Shown one piece after another: positions 52,828-61,625 of a stretch of DNA of 64,000 nt (positions are counted from its first letter, which is position 1; each line of letters starts with the position of its first letter). Source of the DNA: Streptomyces bicolor (GTDB lineage Bacteria > Actinomycetota > Actinomycetes > Streptomycetales > Streptomycetaceae); contig NZ_JOFS01000010.1 in assembly GCF_000719285.1 (NCBI RefSeq), positions 232,250 to 296,249 on the forward strand, read 5' to 3'. The notes under the pieces are model-generated. The model worked only from the letters and a program-made list of their open reading frames with translations. It did no database searches and had not been told where the DNA came from. The position numbers and the translations under genes were made by a program.

Positions 52828-54101
52828 GCCATCGGGCCAACGAGCAGCCATTGCCACGACTCCTTTCCGAACACGGCCTGCTGGCCGCCCGTCGAGCCGA
52901 TCTCGACGTTCCTGCCGTCCGGAGCGACCGTCGTGCCGGTCTCCGGGTCGTACGGGGTGACGTATGCGGCCTGGTTCGCGCCGCCGTAGGCCGTCGACGC
53001 TCCCGGGGCGTTCTGCGCGCCTCGCACCGACGACTCGCTGCCCCGCGGCAACGTGCAGCGAGCCTGCGTGTTCGCCTCGCGCGTGCTCGTGTCCGCCGGG
53101 TCGCGTCGCACCGTGCCGTATCCCTGCCTGCAGGCCGGCGGGTCGTCGGCGTTCAGGACCATGCCGAAGTGCGTGGTGCCGTCGCCCGGTACGACCGTGT
53201 AGCTGCCCGCCACCATCACCGGGAAGGTGACCAGCGCCTGTTCCACGCCGGGCAGCCTCGCCAGCGTCACCTGGCCGCCGCTGATCAGGTTCGCCAGCAG
53301 GACCGACAGCTCGGGGCCCGCCGACTTCAGCAGCGAGTTCACCTCCTGCGCCGCCGGTCTCGCGTTGCCGATCAGCTTGCGCAGGTCCCCGTCGCTCTTC
53401 TTCAACTGGGCCGAGAACAAGGCCAGATCATGCGCGAACGACTTGATCGACGAGCCCTGGTCCGCCTGCGTCTTCAGGACTTTCCTCGAGTCCTCGATCA
53501 GCGCGATCGTCTCCGGCAGTGCCTCCGATGCCGACTCGATCAGGCCGTTGCCCGAATCCACCAGGCGGCTCAGGTTCGGGCCGGTTCCCGCGAAGGCCTT
53601 GTCCAGCTCGTCCACGGTCACCCGCAGGTCCTTCTTGCCGACCGAGTTCACCAGGCGGTCCAGGCTGAGGACCAGGTCGGTCGTAGGCAGCGGTACGCGG
53701 GTGCTCGCTCGCGGGATCGTGCTGCCGTCCAGTAGGTACGGGCCCTTGGTCGTGCGCGGTTGCAGGTCGACGTATTGCTCCCCGATCGCCGAGCGGTTGG
53801 CCACCACTGCCAGGGTGTTCGCCGGGATGCGGGGGGCGCCGTCCTCGATGTCGAGGGTGACGGACACGCCGTCGGCGCCCGTCAGGTGCAGTGCGCCCAC
53901 CCTTCCCACCGGTACACCGCGGTACGTCACCTCGGCACCGGGGAAGACGCCCCCGGAGTCGGCGAAGTCCGCCCGTACCGTGTAGCCGCGGTCCAGTACG
54001 TCGTCCACCAGGCCCGTGTACTCGGCGCCCACGTACGACACGCCTACGGCCGTGATGGTGGCGAAGGCGAGCAGCTGGACCTTGACCGTGCGTGTGATCA
54101 C
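52824..54101 (-). CDS. mceF: MceF-type MCE-domain protein
   Basis: This 425-residue protein has an N-terminal membrane helix (VQLLAFATITAVGVSYVGAE), an MCE domain (about 35-115, with FADSGGVFPGAEVTYRGVPV and ANTLAVVANRSAIGEQYVDL), a helical needle region, and a C-terminal tail with PYDPETGTTVAPDGRNVEIG. MCE proteins form a tube that shuttles lipids to the YrbE permease. GTG 54101 overlaps the mceE stop (GTGA). It is the sixth MCE gene in order. The substrate cannot be read from sequence. Confidence 0.9.
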   Translation of the reverse strand: MITRTVKVQLLAFATITAVGVSYVGAEYTGLVDDVLDRGYTVRADFADSGGVFPGAEVTYRGVPVGRVGALHLTGADGVSVTLDIEDGAPRIPANTLAVVANRSAIGEQYVDLQPRTTKGPYLLDGSTIPRASTRVPLPTTDLVLSLDRLVNSVGKKDLRVTVDELDKAFAGTGPNLSRLVDSGNGLIESASEALPETIALIEDSRKVLKTQADQGSSIKSFAHDLALFSAQLKKSDGDLRKLIGNARPAAQEVNSLLKSAGPELSVLLANLISGGQVTLARLPGVEQALVTFPVMVAGSYTVVPGDGTTHFGMVLNADDPPACRQGYGTVRRDPADTSTREANTQARCTLPRGSESSVRGAQNAPGASTAYGGANQAAYVTPYDPETGTTVAPDGRNVEIGSTGGQQAVFGKESWQWLLVGPMA

Positions 54102-55423
54102 GGCTGGACTCCCTTCAGCATCAGCTCGGCCAATTCCAAATTGATTCCGGCCGGCCAGTCGGCCCCGCCCCCGGCTCCGTATCCACTCGTTCCGTAGGCC
54201 GCCGTGCACACCGGCGGGCACAGCGGGCCGCCGCCGTCCCCGGACGGCGCCGAAGGCGACGACGGTGCGCTCGGGCCGTTCGGGAGCGCTGTGGGTGTGG
54301 GCACCCCCGGCGCACTCGGAACCCCCGGGAGCTCCGGGAGATCCGGTACGTCCGGCAGGTCGGGGGTGTCGGGAAGCGTGGGGTCCTTGGGGTCGCCCTT
54401 GCCGTTCCCGTCGCCCGGCTTCTCCGTCAAGTTGCCGTAGATCCCGGCCAGGTCCAGGTCCGCCGTGATGTGCAGGTTGACGTAGTCACCCTTGATCGCG
54501 TCCACCGCGTTCCGGGGGAAGGGATAAGTCGTCAGCAACTCAAGCGAATTGGGCAAGTCGTCGCCCGCCTTGTTGAGCTGTTGCAGGATCGGGCGCAGCT
54601 GCCTCAGGTTGGCGACCGTGTCGTCGTGCGAGGCGTTGACCACCTTGGTGCCCGTCGTGCCGAGTTTCGACAGCGCCGTCAGCATTTTGGTGAGGTCGCG
54701 GCGCTGGTCTGCCAGCACCTTCAGGGCCGGTGGCATCGTGTCCACGGCCTTGGCGATGGTCTCCTTCTCGCCGCCGAGTCGTTCGGCGAGTCGGTCGACG
54801 GCCTTCAGGGCCCGGACGATGTCCGCCTTCTGCTTGTCCAAGCCGCCCAGGAACGTGTTCAGTTCCGTCAGGAGTGACCTGACCCTGTTCTCCCGGCCCT
54901 CCAGCGCCTTGTTCAGCTCCACGGTGATCGTCTTCAGCTGGGCCACCCCGCCGCCGTTGAGGAGGGCCGACAGCGCGGACAGCACCTCCTCGATCTCCGG
55001 GTTGCGGCCGCTGCGGGACAGGGGGATCACATCGCCGTCGGCAAGGCGGCCGACCGGTTCCGCCTCCGTCGGCTTCGACAGTGACACGTACTTCTCGCCC
55101 AGCATGCTGGTCTGCCGAAGTTCCGCTATCGCGTTGGCCGGCAGCTTGACCGAGTCGGCGACGCGCAGGCGTACGCGTGCGTGCCAGCCGTCCAGCTCCA
55201 CCTTCTCGACCGCGCCCACCGTCACGTTGTTGACCTTCACGGCCGACTGCGGCACCAGGTCGAGGACGTCGCGGAACTCGACGGTGACGTGGTACGCGTT
55301 GCCGTCCGAGGCCGCTCCGCCCGGCAGCTGGACGTCGTACCAGCCGTTGAAGTCGCAGCCGGACAGCACCATGCAGCCGACGGCGGCCCAGGCGACCGCC
55401 CCGCCCTTGCGCAGCATGCTCAT
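54098..55423 (-). CDS. mceE: MceE-type MCE lipoprotein with proline-rich tail
   Basis: This 441-residue protein has a lipoprotein signal (VAWAAVGCMVLSGCDF, lipobox LSGC with the lipidated Cys near 21). The MCE domain follows (VKVNNVTVGAVEKVELDGWH, LRQTSMLGEKYVSLSKP), then the helical region. From about 345 there is a proline-rich repeat (TPDLPDVPDLPELPGVPSAP) before a cysteine-containing end. Its position and lipobox match the LprK/MceE slot. ATG 55423 overlaps the mceD stop. The tail resembles the C-terminal tail of the sigma factor at 62716-63810. Confidence 0.91.
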   Translation of the reverse strand: MSMLRKGGAVAWAAVGCMVLSGCDFNGWYDVQLPGGAASDGNAYHVTVEFRDVLDLVPQSAVKVNNVTVGAVEKVELDGWHARVRLRVADSVKLPANAIAELRQTSMLGEKYVSLSKPTEAEPVGRLADGDVIPLSRSGRNPEIEEVLSALSALLNGGGVAQLKTITVELNKALEGRENRVRSLLTELNTFLGGLDKQKADIVRALKAVDRLAERLGGEKETIAKAVDTMPPALKVLADQRRDLTKMLTALSKLGTTGTKVVNASHDDTVANLRQLRPILQQLNKAGDDLPNSLELLTTYPFPRNAVDAIKGDYVNLHITADLDLAGIYGNLTEKPGDGNGKGDPKDPTLPDTPDLPDVPDLPELPGVPSAPGVPTPTALPNGPSAPSSPSAPSGDGGGPLCPPVCTAAYGTSGYGAGGGADWPAGINLELAELMLKGVQP

Positions 55424-56556
55424 GCGCTCGCCCCCAGGATTCCGCCGAGCGTCCGGTCGACCGTGCCGGTGACCGCCGTACCGCCGCCGTGCGGCACCTC
55501 CGGCAGGGAGTCGAACAGCTCCCTCAGTTCGGTGCAGTCCGGGTTCTTGCCGCCCTCGTCTCCCGTCGTCCGGAGCAGCGAGCACAGCAGCGACGCCGGA
55601 TCCTGCGCCTGGTCGGCGTTGTTGCGGGTGTCGAGGGTGCCGGACGACGGGTTGTAGGCGTTGTTCAGGTTCGACATGCCGGTCGGGGCGACCTCCAACA
55701 GTTCCTCCAGCGCGGCCCGTTGGGTGACCAGGACCTTGGTGACCTTGCTCAGGCCCTCCACGTTCGAGGTCAGCGACTTCTTGTTCCTCTTCACGAAGTC
55801 GGACACGTCGCCGAGCGCCGTCCCGAGGTTCTTCAGGGCCGCAGCCAGGTCCTCGCGCTCGCCCGCCAGCTGCTCGGCGACCTTCGCGAGGTTGGTGTTG
55901 AACGACCGCACGCTCTTGTCGTCGGCCGCCAGCGCCGCAGTGAACACCTGGAGGTTGCGGATCGTGCCGAACAGGTCCGTGCGGCCGTCGGAGAGGGTGG
56001 TGACCGCCGCCGAGAGGTCCTCGACCGTCTGGTGGAGGTTCTTGCCCTGGCCCTCGAGGTTGTCGGCGCTCACACCGAGCAGCCGGGACAGGGAGCCGTC
56101 CTTGTTGGCGCCGTCCGGGCCGAGCGCCTCCGCCGTGGTGTGGAGGCTGTCGAAGATGCGGTCCAGTTCGACGGGTACGGCCGTGCGCGACTCGGGGATC
56201 TCGTCCCCGTCCCGCAGCACCGGTCCGTCGCCCCGGTACACCGGCAGCAGCTGCACGTAACGGTCGCTGACCACCGAGGAGTTGATGATGGCCGCCTGTG
56301 CGTCCGCCGGGACCTTGCGGTCCGCGTCGTATTCCAGCTCCACCCGCACGCGGCCGCCCTGCGGCGTGATCGCCTTGACCTCGCCGATCCGGACACCGAG
56401 GACGCGGACGTCCGAGCCCGGGTAGATGCCGACCGTGCGCGGGAAGTACGCCGTCACGCGGACCGGCTCCGGGCTGGGCCACAGTACGTAGGTGAGCGCC
56501 GCGACCAGGACCAGGGAGGTCAGCAGGGCCGCGCGCTTCTTCCATCGGCTGCTCAC
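55420..56556 (-). CDS. mceD: MceD-type MCE-domain protein
   Basis: This 378-residue protein has a membrane helix (AALLTSLVLVAALTYVLWPS), an MCE domain (VGIYPGSDVRVLGVRIGEVK, IINSSVVSDRYVQLLPVYRG) and a long helical region (FTAALAADDKSVRSFNTNLA). The tail contains two cysteines (SLLCSLLRT, NPDCTELRE). GTG 56556 overlaps the mceC stop (GTGA). It is the fourth of six MCE genes and presumably a subunit of a hetero-hexameric lipid tunnel. Confidence 0.9.
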   Translation of the reverse strand: MSSRWKKRAALLTSLVLVAALTYVLWPSPEPVRVTAYFPRTVGIYPGSDVRVLGVRIGEVKAITPQGGRVRVELEYDADRKVPADAQAAIINSSVVSDRYVQLLPVYRGDGPVLRDGDEIPESRTAVPVELDRIFDSLHTTAEALGPDGANKDGSLSRLLGVSADNLEGQGKNLHQTVEDLSAAVTTLSDGRTDLFGTIRNLQVFTAALAADDKSVRSFNTNLAKVAEQLAGEREDLAAALKNLGTALGDVSDFVKRNKKSLTSNVEGLSKVTKVLVTQRAALEELLEVAPTGMSNLNNAYNPSSGTLDTRNNADQAQDPASLLCSLLRTTGDEGGKNPDCTELRELFDSLPEVPHGGGTAVTGTVDRTLGGILGASA

Positions 56557-57713
56557 TGGGCCCCTCCCGTCCGCGGCTCCACCGGGGCCGCGACCAGGTT
56601 CTGCACGTACGAGTCGAACCAACGGCCGTTGCCGAGGGTGTTGGTGAAGACCCGTACGTACGGGGCCAGGAGCCTGATGCTCCGGTCCAGGCTGGATTGG
56701 TTCCGTTCGAGCATCTCCACCACACCGTTCAGGCCCTTGAGCGCGGGCCCGATCTCCTTCTCGTTGTCCTGGACCAGGCCGGAGAGCTGGACGCCCAGCG
56801 CGGCGGAGCTCTTCAGCAGGTTGTGGATCGCCTCGCGCCGCCTGCTGATCTCCTGGAACAGCTTGTCGCCGTCCCTGACCAGGGCGGTGAAGTCCCCCGA
56901 GCGTTCGGCCAGGACGTCCGTGACGCCGTTCGCGTGGTCGAGCAGCTCGCGCAGTGCCTTGTCGCGGGAGGCCACCGTGCGGGAGATCTGCGACAGGCCC
57001 TTGATGGAGGCACGTACCTCCGAGGGGGAGTCCTCGAAGGTGGTGGAGATGGTGTCCAGGGCCTTCGCCACCCGGTCGGTGTCGACCTCCTCCGTCGTCG
57101 TCGTGAGGTCGCTGAAAGCCTGTACGACGTCGTACGCGGGGACCGTGCGCTTCAGCGGGATCTCGGTGCCGGGCGCCAACTGGCCTTTGCCCTTGGGGTG
57201 CAGGGCCAGGTACTTCGAGCCGAGGATCGTCTTGACCCGGATCGACGCACCGGTGTCCGTGCCGAAGGCCGGCTCGCCCTTGATCTTGAAGGTGACCTTG
57301 ACGTGGTCGCCGTCCAGGTCGACCTCCTCGACCTTGCCGACCTTGACGCCGGCGATCCGCACCTCGTCGCCCGGCTTGAGGCCGCCCGCCTCGGCGAAGG
57401 CCGCGCTGTACGTCTCGCCGTCGCCGAGGACCGGCAGGCGGTCCGCGTTGAACGCGGCCGCGGTCAGCAGCGCCAGGACGGTGAGTCCGACGGCGCCGAT
57501 GACGACGGGGTTGCGCTCGCGGAACGGGCCGAGATGCGGGCGGCGCAGGCGTATCCTCGGCAGCTTCGGTGGCTCGACCCGCACCTTGACCAGCGGTTGC
57601 CGGCGGGGCGCCCGGCGCGGCAGGAGCCGTACCTTCGGCAGCCGTACGCGTGGCAGCCTCGGCGGCTCCACCCGCACCTTGAACATCGGCTCCGGGCCTT
57701 TCTTACGGCTCAT
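56553..57713 (-). CDS. mceC: MceC-type MCE-domain protein with basic repeated N-terminus
   Basis: This 386-residue protein is unusual in having about 65 cytoplasmic residues rich in Arg/Lys/Pro before the membrane helix. They contain two copies of one motif, KVRVEPPRLPRVRL and KVRVEPPKLPRIRL. The helix (VVIGAVGLTVLALLTAAAF), MCE domain (AGGLKPGDEVRIAGVKVGKV) and helical region follow as usual. ATG 57713 overlaps the mceB stop. The basic repeats could bind membrane lipid headgroups or another cytoplasmic partner; that is inference. Confidence 0.9.
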   Translation of the reverse strand: MSRKKGPEPMFKVRVEPPRLPRVRLPKVRLLPRRAPRRQPLVKVRVEPPKLPRIRLRRPHLGPFRERNPVVIGAVGLTVLALLTAAAFNADRLPVLGDGETYSAAFAEAGGLKPGDEVRIAGVKVGKVEEVDLDGDHVKVTFKIKGEPAFGTDTGASIRVKTILGSKYLALHPKGKGQLAPGTEIPLKRTVPAYDVVQAFSDLTTTTEEVDTDRVAKALDTISTTFEDSPSEVRASIKGLSQISRTVASRDKALRELLDHANGVTDVLAERSGDFTALVRDGDKLFQEISRRREAIHNLLKSSAALGVQLSGLVQDNEKEIGPALKGLNGVVEMLERNQSSLDRSIRLLAPYVRVFTNTLGNGRWFDSYVQNLVAAPVEPRTGGAQ

Positions 57714-58768
57714 GACCCGCACCTCGCCCTCGCCACGTGCAGGTCGGGTGTGAGCACCTGCTGTGACGTCGACTTCGTCTTCGGCAGCACGATCCGGCCG
57801 TCGAAGTCACACAGGTAGAAGTTGAACCACGAGCCGTAGGACGCCGTCCCCGTCAGCTCGTTGAGCTTGTTCGGCAGCCGCTTCAGCACGCCCTCCACGG
57901 TCTTCTCGTTGTCGTTCAGCGTTCCGGTGAGCTCGGTCAGCTCCGCGATGTCGTCCTTGAGCGCCGGGCGTGCGTCCTGCAGCAGGCCCGAGGTGGCCTC
58001 GGTCAGATCGCCGATGCTCACCAGCGACTCGCCGATGGGCTTGCGGTCGGCGGACAGGCCCGAGATGACCCGGCGCAGCTGCTTGAGCAGGCCGGAGAAA
58101 CGGGCGCCGCGCTGGTCCAGGGTCGCCAGAACCGTGTTGAGGTTGTCGATCACCGAGCCGATCAGCTTGTCCCGGCCGGCCAGCGTCGAGGTGAGGGACG
58201 CCGTGTGCACGAGCAGGCTGTTCACCGTGCCGCCCTCGCCCTGGAGGGTGCGGATGATCTCGGTGGCGAGCTGGTTGACGTCCTTCGGGCTGAGCGCGGC
58301 GAACAGCGGCTTGAAGCCGTTCAGCAGCGCGTTGAGGTCCAGCGCCGGCTGCGTGCGGGAGAGCGGGATCGTCGCGCCGGGGCGCAACTCGGTCCCGTTG
58401 CCCGCGCCCTCCGTCAGCGCGACGTACCGCTGCCCGACCAGGTTGCGGTACCGGATGACCGCGCCCGTGCCGGTGAGCAGGGGCCGGTTCTGGCTGACCG
58501 TGAAGGTGACCTCGGCCAGCGTCCGGTCCTTGATCCGGATGCCCTCGACCTCGCCGACCCGCACCCCGGCCACCCGGATGTCGTCGCCCTCCTCCAGGCC
58601 GGTGACGTCGCTGAACACCGCGCGGTAGGTGTCCTTCGGGCTGAAGGAGATGTTCACGATGGTGGCCGCGAGCAGTGCCGTAGCCGTGATCGTCACCAGC
58701 GCGAAGAGGCTGAACTTGATGAGCGGGGCGGCCGTCTGCAGGGCCCCCTTGGACTTCGTACGGCTCAT
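57710..58768 (-). CDS. mceB: MceB-type MCE-domain protein
   Basis: This 352-residue protein has a membrane helix (FSLFALVTITATALLAATIV), an MCE domain (VTGLEEGDDIRVAGVRVGEV, RYRNLVGQRYVALTEGAGNG), a helical region and a C-terminus with ASYGSWFNFYLCDFDG, typical of the B subunit of actinobacterial Mce operons. ATG 58768 overlaps the mceA stop by four bases, and its stop overlaps mceC. Confidence 0.92.
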   Translation of the reverse strand: MSRTKSKGALQTAAPLIKFSLFALVTITATALLAATIVNISFSPKDTYRAVFSDVTGLEEGDDIRVAGVRVGEVEGIRIKDRTLAEVTFTVSQNRPLLTGTGAVIRYRNLVGQRYVALTEGAGNGTELRPGATIPLSRTQPALDLNALLNGFKPLFAALSPKDVNQLATEIIRTLQGEGGTVNSLLVHTASLTSTLAGRDKLIGSVIDNLNTVLATLDQRGARFSGLLKQLRRVISGLSADRKPIGESLVSIGDLTEATSGLLQDARPALKDDIAELTELTGTLNDNEKTVEGVLKRLPNKLNELTGTASYGSWFNFYLCDFDGRIVLPKTKSTSQQVLTPDLHVARARCGS

Positions 58769-60039
58769 GCCACACTCACCGCCGTCCCGCGCACCAGCGG
58801 CCCGAACAGCAGCGTCGTCACCGGCGGCACTTCGTCCGCGGGCACGCCCATGACCGGGGCCACGAGCGAGCCGACCGCCCGCTGCTCGGCCAGGGTCGAG
58901 GAGACGCCCAGCGGGCCGCCCGCGGAGGAGCCCCCGGCCGAACCGCCGGACTTCGAACCGTCGTTGAGGTGGGCGCCGGGCGCCGGCACCGGAGGACCGG
59001 GCAGGTCACGGCAGTTGGGCCCCGACCGCTCTCCGTAGCGCGGCTCCTCACCGGGTTCGTACGCTCCTTGCGGCTGTACGACCTCCAGCGTGATGTGCAT
59101 CTTGCCGCCCCGGAACGCCTCCTCCGAGGCCTTCTCCTGCCGGACAAGACCGGCCAGCAGGCACGGGTACTCGGGGGAGTAGCGGGCGAACAGCTCCAGT
59201 GTCGGGCGGGAGACCCGGCCGAGGGTGATCAGCCGGCCGCCGTTCGCGTCCAGGAAGTCCTCCGCCGTGCCCGCGACCGTCGCCGTGGTCTTCAGTGCCG
59301 CTGCCAGCCGGTCCTCCTGCTCGACGATCGTGCGGCTGGTGGTGACGGTGTTGCGCAGGATCCTCATCAGGTCGGGCGCCGCGTCGCCGTAGATCTCGGC
59401 GACCTCGGCGAAGCGGGCGATGTTCTCGGTGAGGGTCGGAAGGTGGGGGTTGAGGCGGCTCAGGTAGGCCTCCAGGCGCGTGAGGTTGTCGCCGATCCGG
59501 TCGCCGCGGCCTTCGAGGGCGGTGGCCATCGCGGAGAGGGTGGCGTTGAGCTTGCCGGGCTGGACCGTGCGCAGCAGCGGCAGCAGGTCGTTCAGCAGTT
59601 GTTGCACCTCCATGCCGACGCGGGTGCGGTCCTGGGTGATGACGTCCCCGGCGCGGATCGGGCGGGCCGAGGAGGACCCGGCGCCGGCGGGCGGCACCAG
59701 ATCGACGTACTTCTCGCCGAACAGCGTCTTGGGCAGCAGTCGCGCGTGGACGTCCGACGGGATGTGGGCGACGTGCTCCGGCTTGAGCGCGATGTCGAGC
59801 CGCGCCTTCGTCCCGTCGGCGTGCACCTCGCGCACCTCGCCGACCAGCAGGCCGCGCAGCTTGACGTCGGCGCGCGGGTCCAGCTGGTTGCCGAGGCTGT
59901 CGGCCTCCAGCGTGATCCGCACGACCGGCGTGAACGCCTGCTGGTAGACCGCGACCGACAGGCCCAGCAGCAGTGCGAGTACGGCGATGAACACGACGCC
60001 GTACAAACGCAGTCTCAGAACCCTCATACGCCGGCTCAC
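58765..60039 (-). CDS. mceA: MceA-type MCE-domain protein
   Basis: This 424-residue protein has a membrane helix (LYGVVFIAVLALLLGLSVAV), an MCE domain (LDPRADVKLRGLLVGEVREV, ARLLPKTLFGEKYVDLVPPA), a helical region (LRNTVTTSRTIVEQEDRLAA) and a Gly/Ser-rich tail. GTG 60039 overlaps the permease stop (GTGA); ATG 60027 in frame is possible. The open frame extends far upstream but only as an antisense-like shadow over the permease genes. It is the first MCE gene after the permeases. Confidence 0.91.
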   Translation of the reverse strand: MSRRMRVLRLRLYGVVFIAVLALLLGLSVAVYQQAFTPVVRITLEADSLGNQLDPRADVKLRGLLVGEVREVHADGTKARLDIALKPEHVAHIPSDVHARLLPKTLFGEKYVDLVPPAGAGSSSARPIRAGDVITQDRTRVGMEVQQLLNDLLPLLRTVQPGKLNATLSAMATALEGRGDRIGDNLTRLEAYLSRLNPHLPTLTENIARFAEVAEIYGDAAPDLMRILRNTVTTSRTIVEQEDRLAAALKTTATVAGTAEDFLDANGGRLITLGRVSRPTLELFARYSPEYPCLLAGLVRQEKASEEAFRGGKMHITLEVVQPQGAYEPGEEPRYGERSGPNCRDLPGPPVPAPGAHLNDGSKSGGSAGGSSAGGPLGVSSTLAEQRAVGSLVAPVMGVPADEVPPVTTLLFGPLVRGTAVSVA

Positions 60040-60851
60040 CCCGCTATCCGTACGGTCGTGTTGGCGCCCCAGATCGCGAGCGACAGGAAGAAGTCCAGGA
60101 CGTTGATCGCCACGATCGACGTGCGTACGGCGCGGCCCACCGCCACGCCGACTCCCGCCGGGCCGCCGCTCGCGTAGTAGCCGTAGAAGCAGTGCACCAG
60201 GATGATCAGGACGGCGAAGACGAGCACCTTGCCGAAGGACCACAGCACGTCGACCGGGGGCAGGTACTGCTGGAAGTAGTGGTCGTAGGTGCCGGCCGAC
60301 TGGCCGTAGTAGACGGTGGTGATCGTGCGGGCGGCGAGGTACGACGACAGCAGGCCGATCACGTACAGCGGGATCACCGCGACGAACCCGGCGATCATCC
60401 GCGTCGTCACCAGGAACGGCAGCGAGGGCACGCCCATCACTTCCAGCGCGTCGGTCTCCTCGCTGATGCGCATGGCACCGAGCTGGGCCGTGAAACCGGC
60501 GCCGACCGTCGCGGACAGCGCGAGTCCGGCCACCAGCGGGGCGATCTCCCGGGTGTTGAAGTACGCCGAGAGGAACGCCACGAAGTTGGAGGTGCCGAGC
60601 TGGTTGAGGGCCGCGTAGCCCTGGAGGCCGACCTCCGTTCCGGTGAAGAAGGACAGGAAGGCGATCACGCCGACCGTGCCGCCCACCACGGCGAGCGCGC
60701 CCCGGCCGAAGCTCACCTCGGCGAGCAGCCGCAGGATCTCCTTCTTGTAGCGGCGCAGGGTGCGGCCGGTCCACGCCAACGAGCGGCCGTAGAAGGCGAG
60801 TTGGACGCCGAGCTCTTCGAGTGAGCGCAAGGGGCGTTGGAGCAGTCTCAT
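60036..60851 (-). CDS. YrbE/MlaE-family permease B
   Basis: This 271-residue integral membrane protein has five or six helices and the MlaE signature region GLALSATVGAGFTAQLGAMR then ISEETDALEVMGVPSLPFLV. It is one of two ABC-type permease subunits through which lipids delivered by the MCE tunnel cross the membrane. ATG 60851 lies three bases after the first permease, and its stop overlaps mceA. Confidence 0.93.
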   Translation of the reverse strand: MRLLQRPLRSLEELGVQLAFYGRSLAWTGRTLRRYKKEILRLLAEVSFGRGALAVVGGTVGVIAFLSFFTGTEVGLQGYAALNQLGTSNFVAFLSAYFNTREIAPLVAGLALSATVGAGFTAQLGAMRISEETDALEVMGVPSLPFLVTTRMIAGFVAVIPLYVIGLLSSYLAARTITTVYYGQSAGTYDHYFQQYLPPVDVLWSFGKVLVFAVLIILVHCFYGYYASGGPAGVGVAVGRAVRTSIVAINVLDFFLSLAIWGANTTVRIAG

Positions 60852-60854
60852 CGG

Positions 60855-61625
60855 CTAACCCCTCTGCGGGACGACCTGGAAGTACACCGCGGTCATCACG
60901 AAGTTCGTCACGAACAGCAACATGAAGGTGATCACCACCGATTGGTTCACCGCGTCGCCCACACCCTTCGGCCCGCCCTTCGCGGTCAGTCCCTTGTACG
61001 AGGCGACGATCGCGGCGATCGCGCCGAAGACGAGTGCCTTGACCTCGGCCGCCCACAGGTCGGAAAGCTGGGCGAGGGTGGTGAAGGAGGCGAGGTAGGC
61101 GCCGGGGGTGCCGTTCTGCAGGACGACGTTGAAGAAATAGCCGCCCGCCACGCCGACCACCGACACCAGGCCGTTGAGCAGGACCGCCACCAGCATCGAC
61201 GCCAGCACGCGCGGGACGACCAGCCGGTGGATGGGGTCGATGCCCAGCACCTGCATCGCGTCGATCTCGTCGCGGATCTTCCGTGCCCCGAGGTCGGCGC
61301 AGATCGCCGTACCGCCGGCGCCCGCGATCAGCAGCGCGGTGACGATCGGCGAGGCCTCGCGCAGCACGGCCAGCACGGAGGCGGCCCCGGAGAAGGACTG
61401 GGCGCCGAGCTGCCGGGTCAGGCTGCCGATCTGCAGCGCGATGACCGCGCCGAAGGGGATGGAGACCAGCGCCGTCGGCAGGATCGTCACGCTCGCGATG
61501 AACCACGCCTGCTGGATGAACTCCCGTGCCTGGAAGGGGCGTCGGGGGATGGTCCGGACGACGTCCAGCGCCATCGCGAACAGGCTTCCGGAGTGCCGCA
61601 GCGCTCCGATCGGTGACAGGCTCAT
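60855..61625 (-). CDS. YrbE/MlaE-family permease A
   Basis: This 256-residue integral membrane protein has the same fold as its neighbour: GALRHSGSLFAMALDVV at the start, LLIAGAGGTAICADLGARKI and RDEIDAMQVLGIDPIHRLVV as the coupling region that contacts the ATPase. ATG 61625 overlaps the ATPase stop (ATGA). With the next gene it forms the membrane part of the Mce importer. Confidence 0.93.
   Translation of the reverse strand: MSLSPIGALRHSGSLFAMALDVVRTIPRRPFQAREFIQQAWFIASVTILPTALVSIPFGAVIALQIGSLTRQLGAQSFSGAASVLAVLREASPIVTALLIAGAGGTAICADLGARKIRDEIDAMQVLGIDPIHRLVVPRVLASMLVAVLLNGLVSVVGVAGGYFFNVVLQNGTPGAYLASFTTLAQLSDLWAAEVKALVFGAIAAIVASYKGLTAKGGPKGVGDAVNQSVVITFMLLFVTNFVMTAVYFQVVPQRG

Noticed and set aside
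60855..61506. Upstream extension of the mceA frame over the permease genes
   Set aside because: The extension is Arg/Gly-rich shadow sequence; the coupled GTG 60039 precedes the MceA membrane helix directly.
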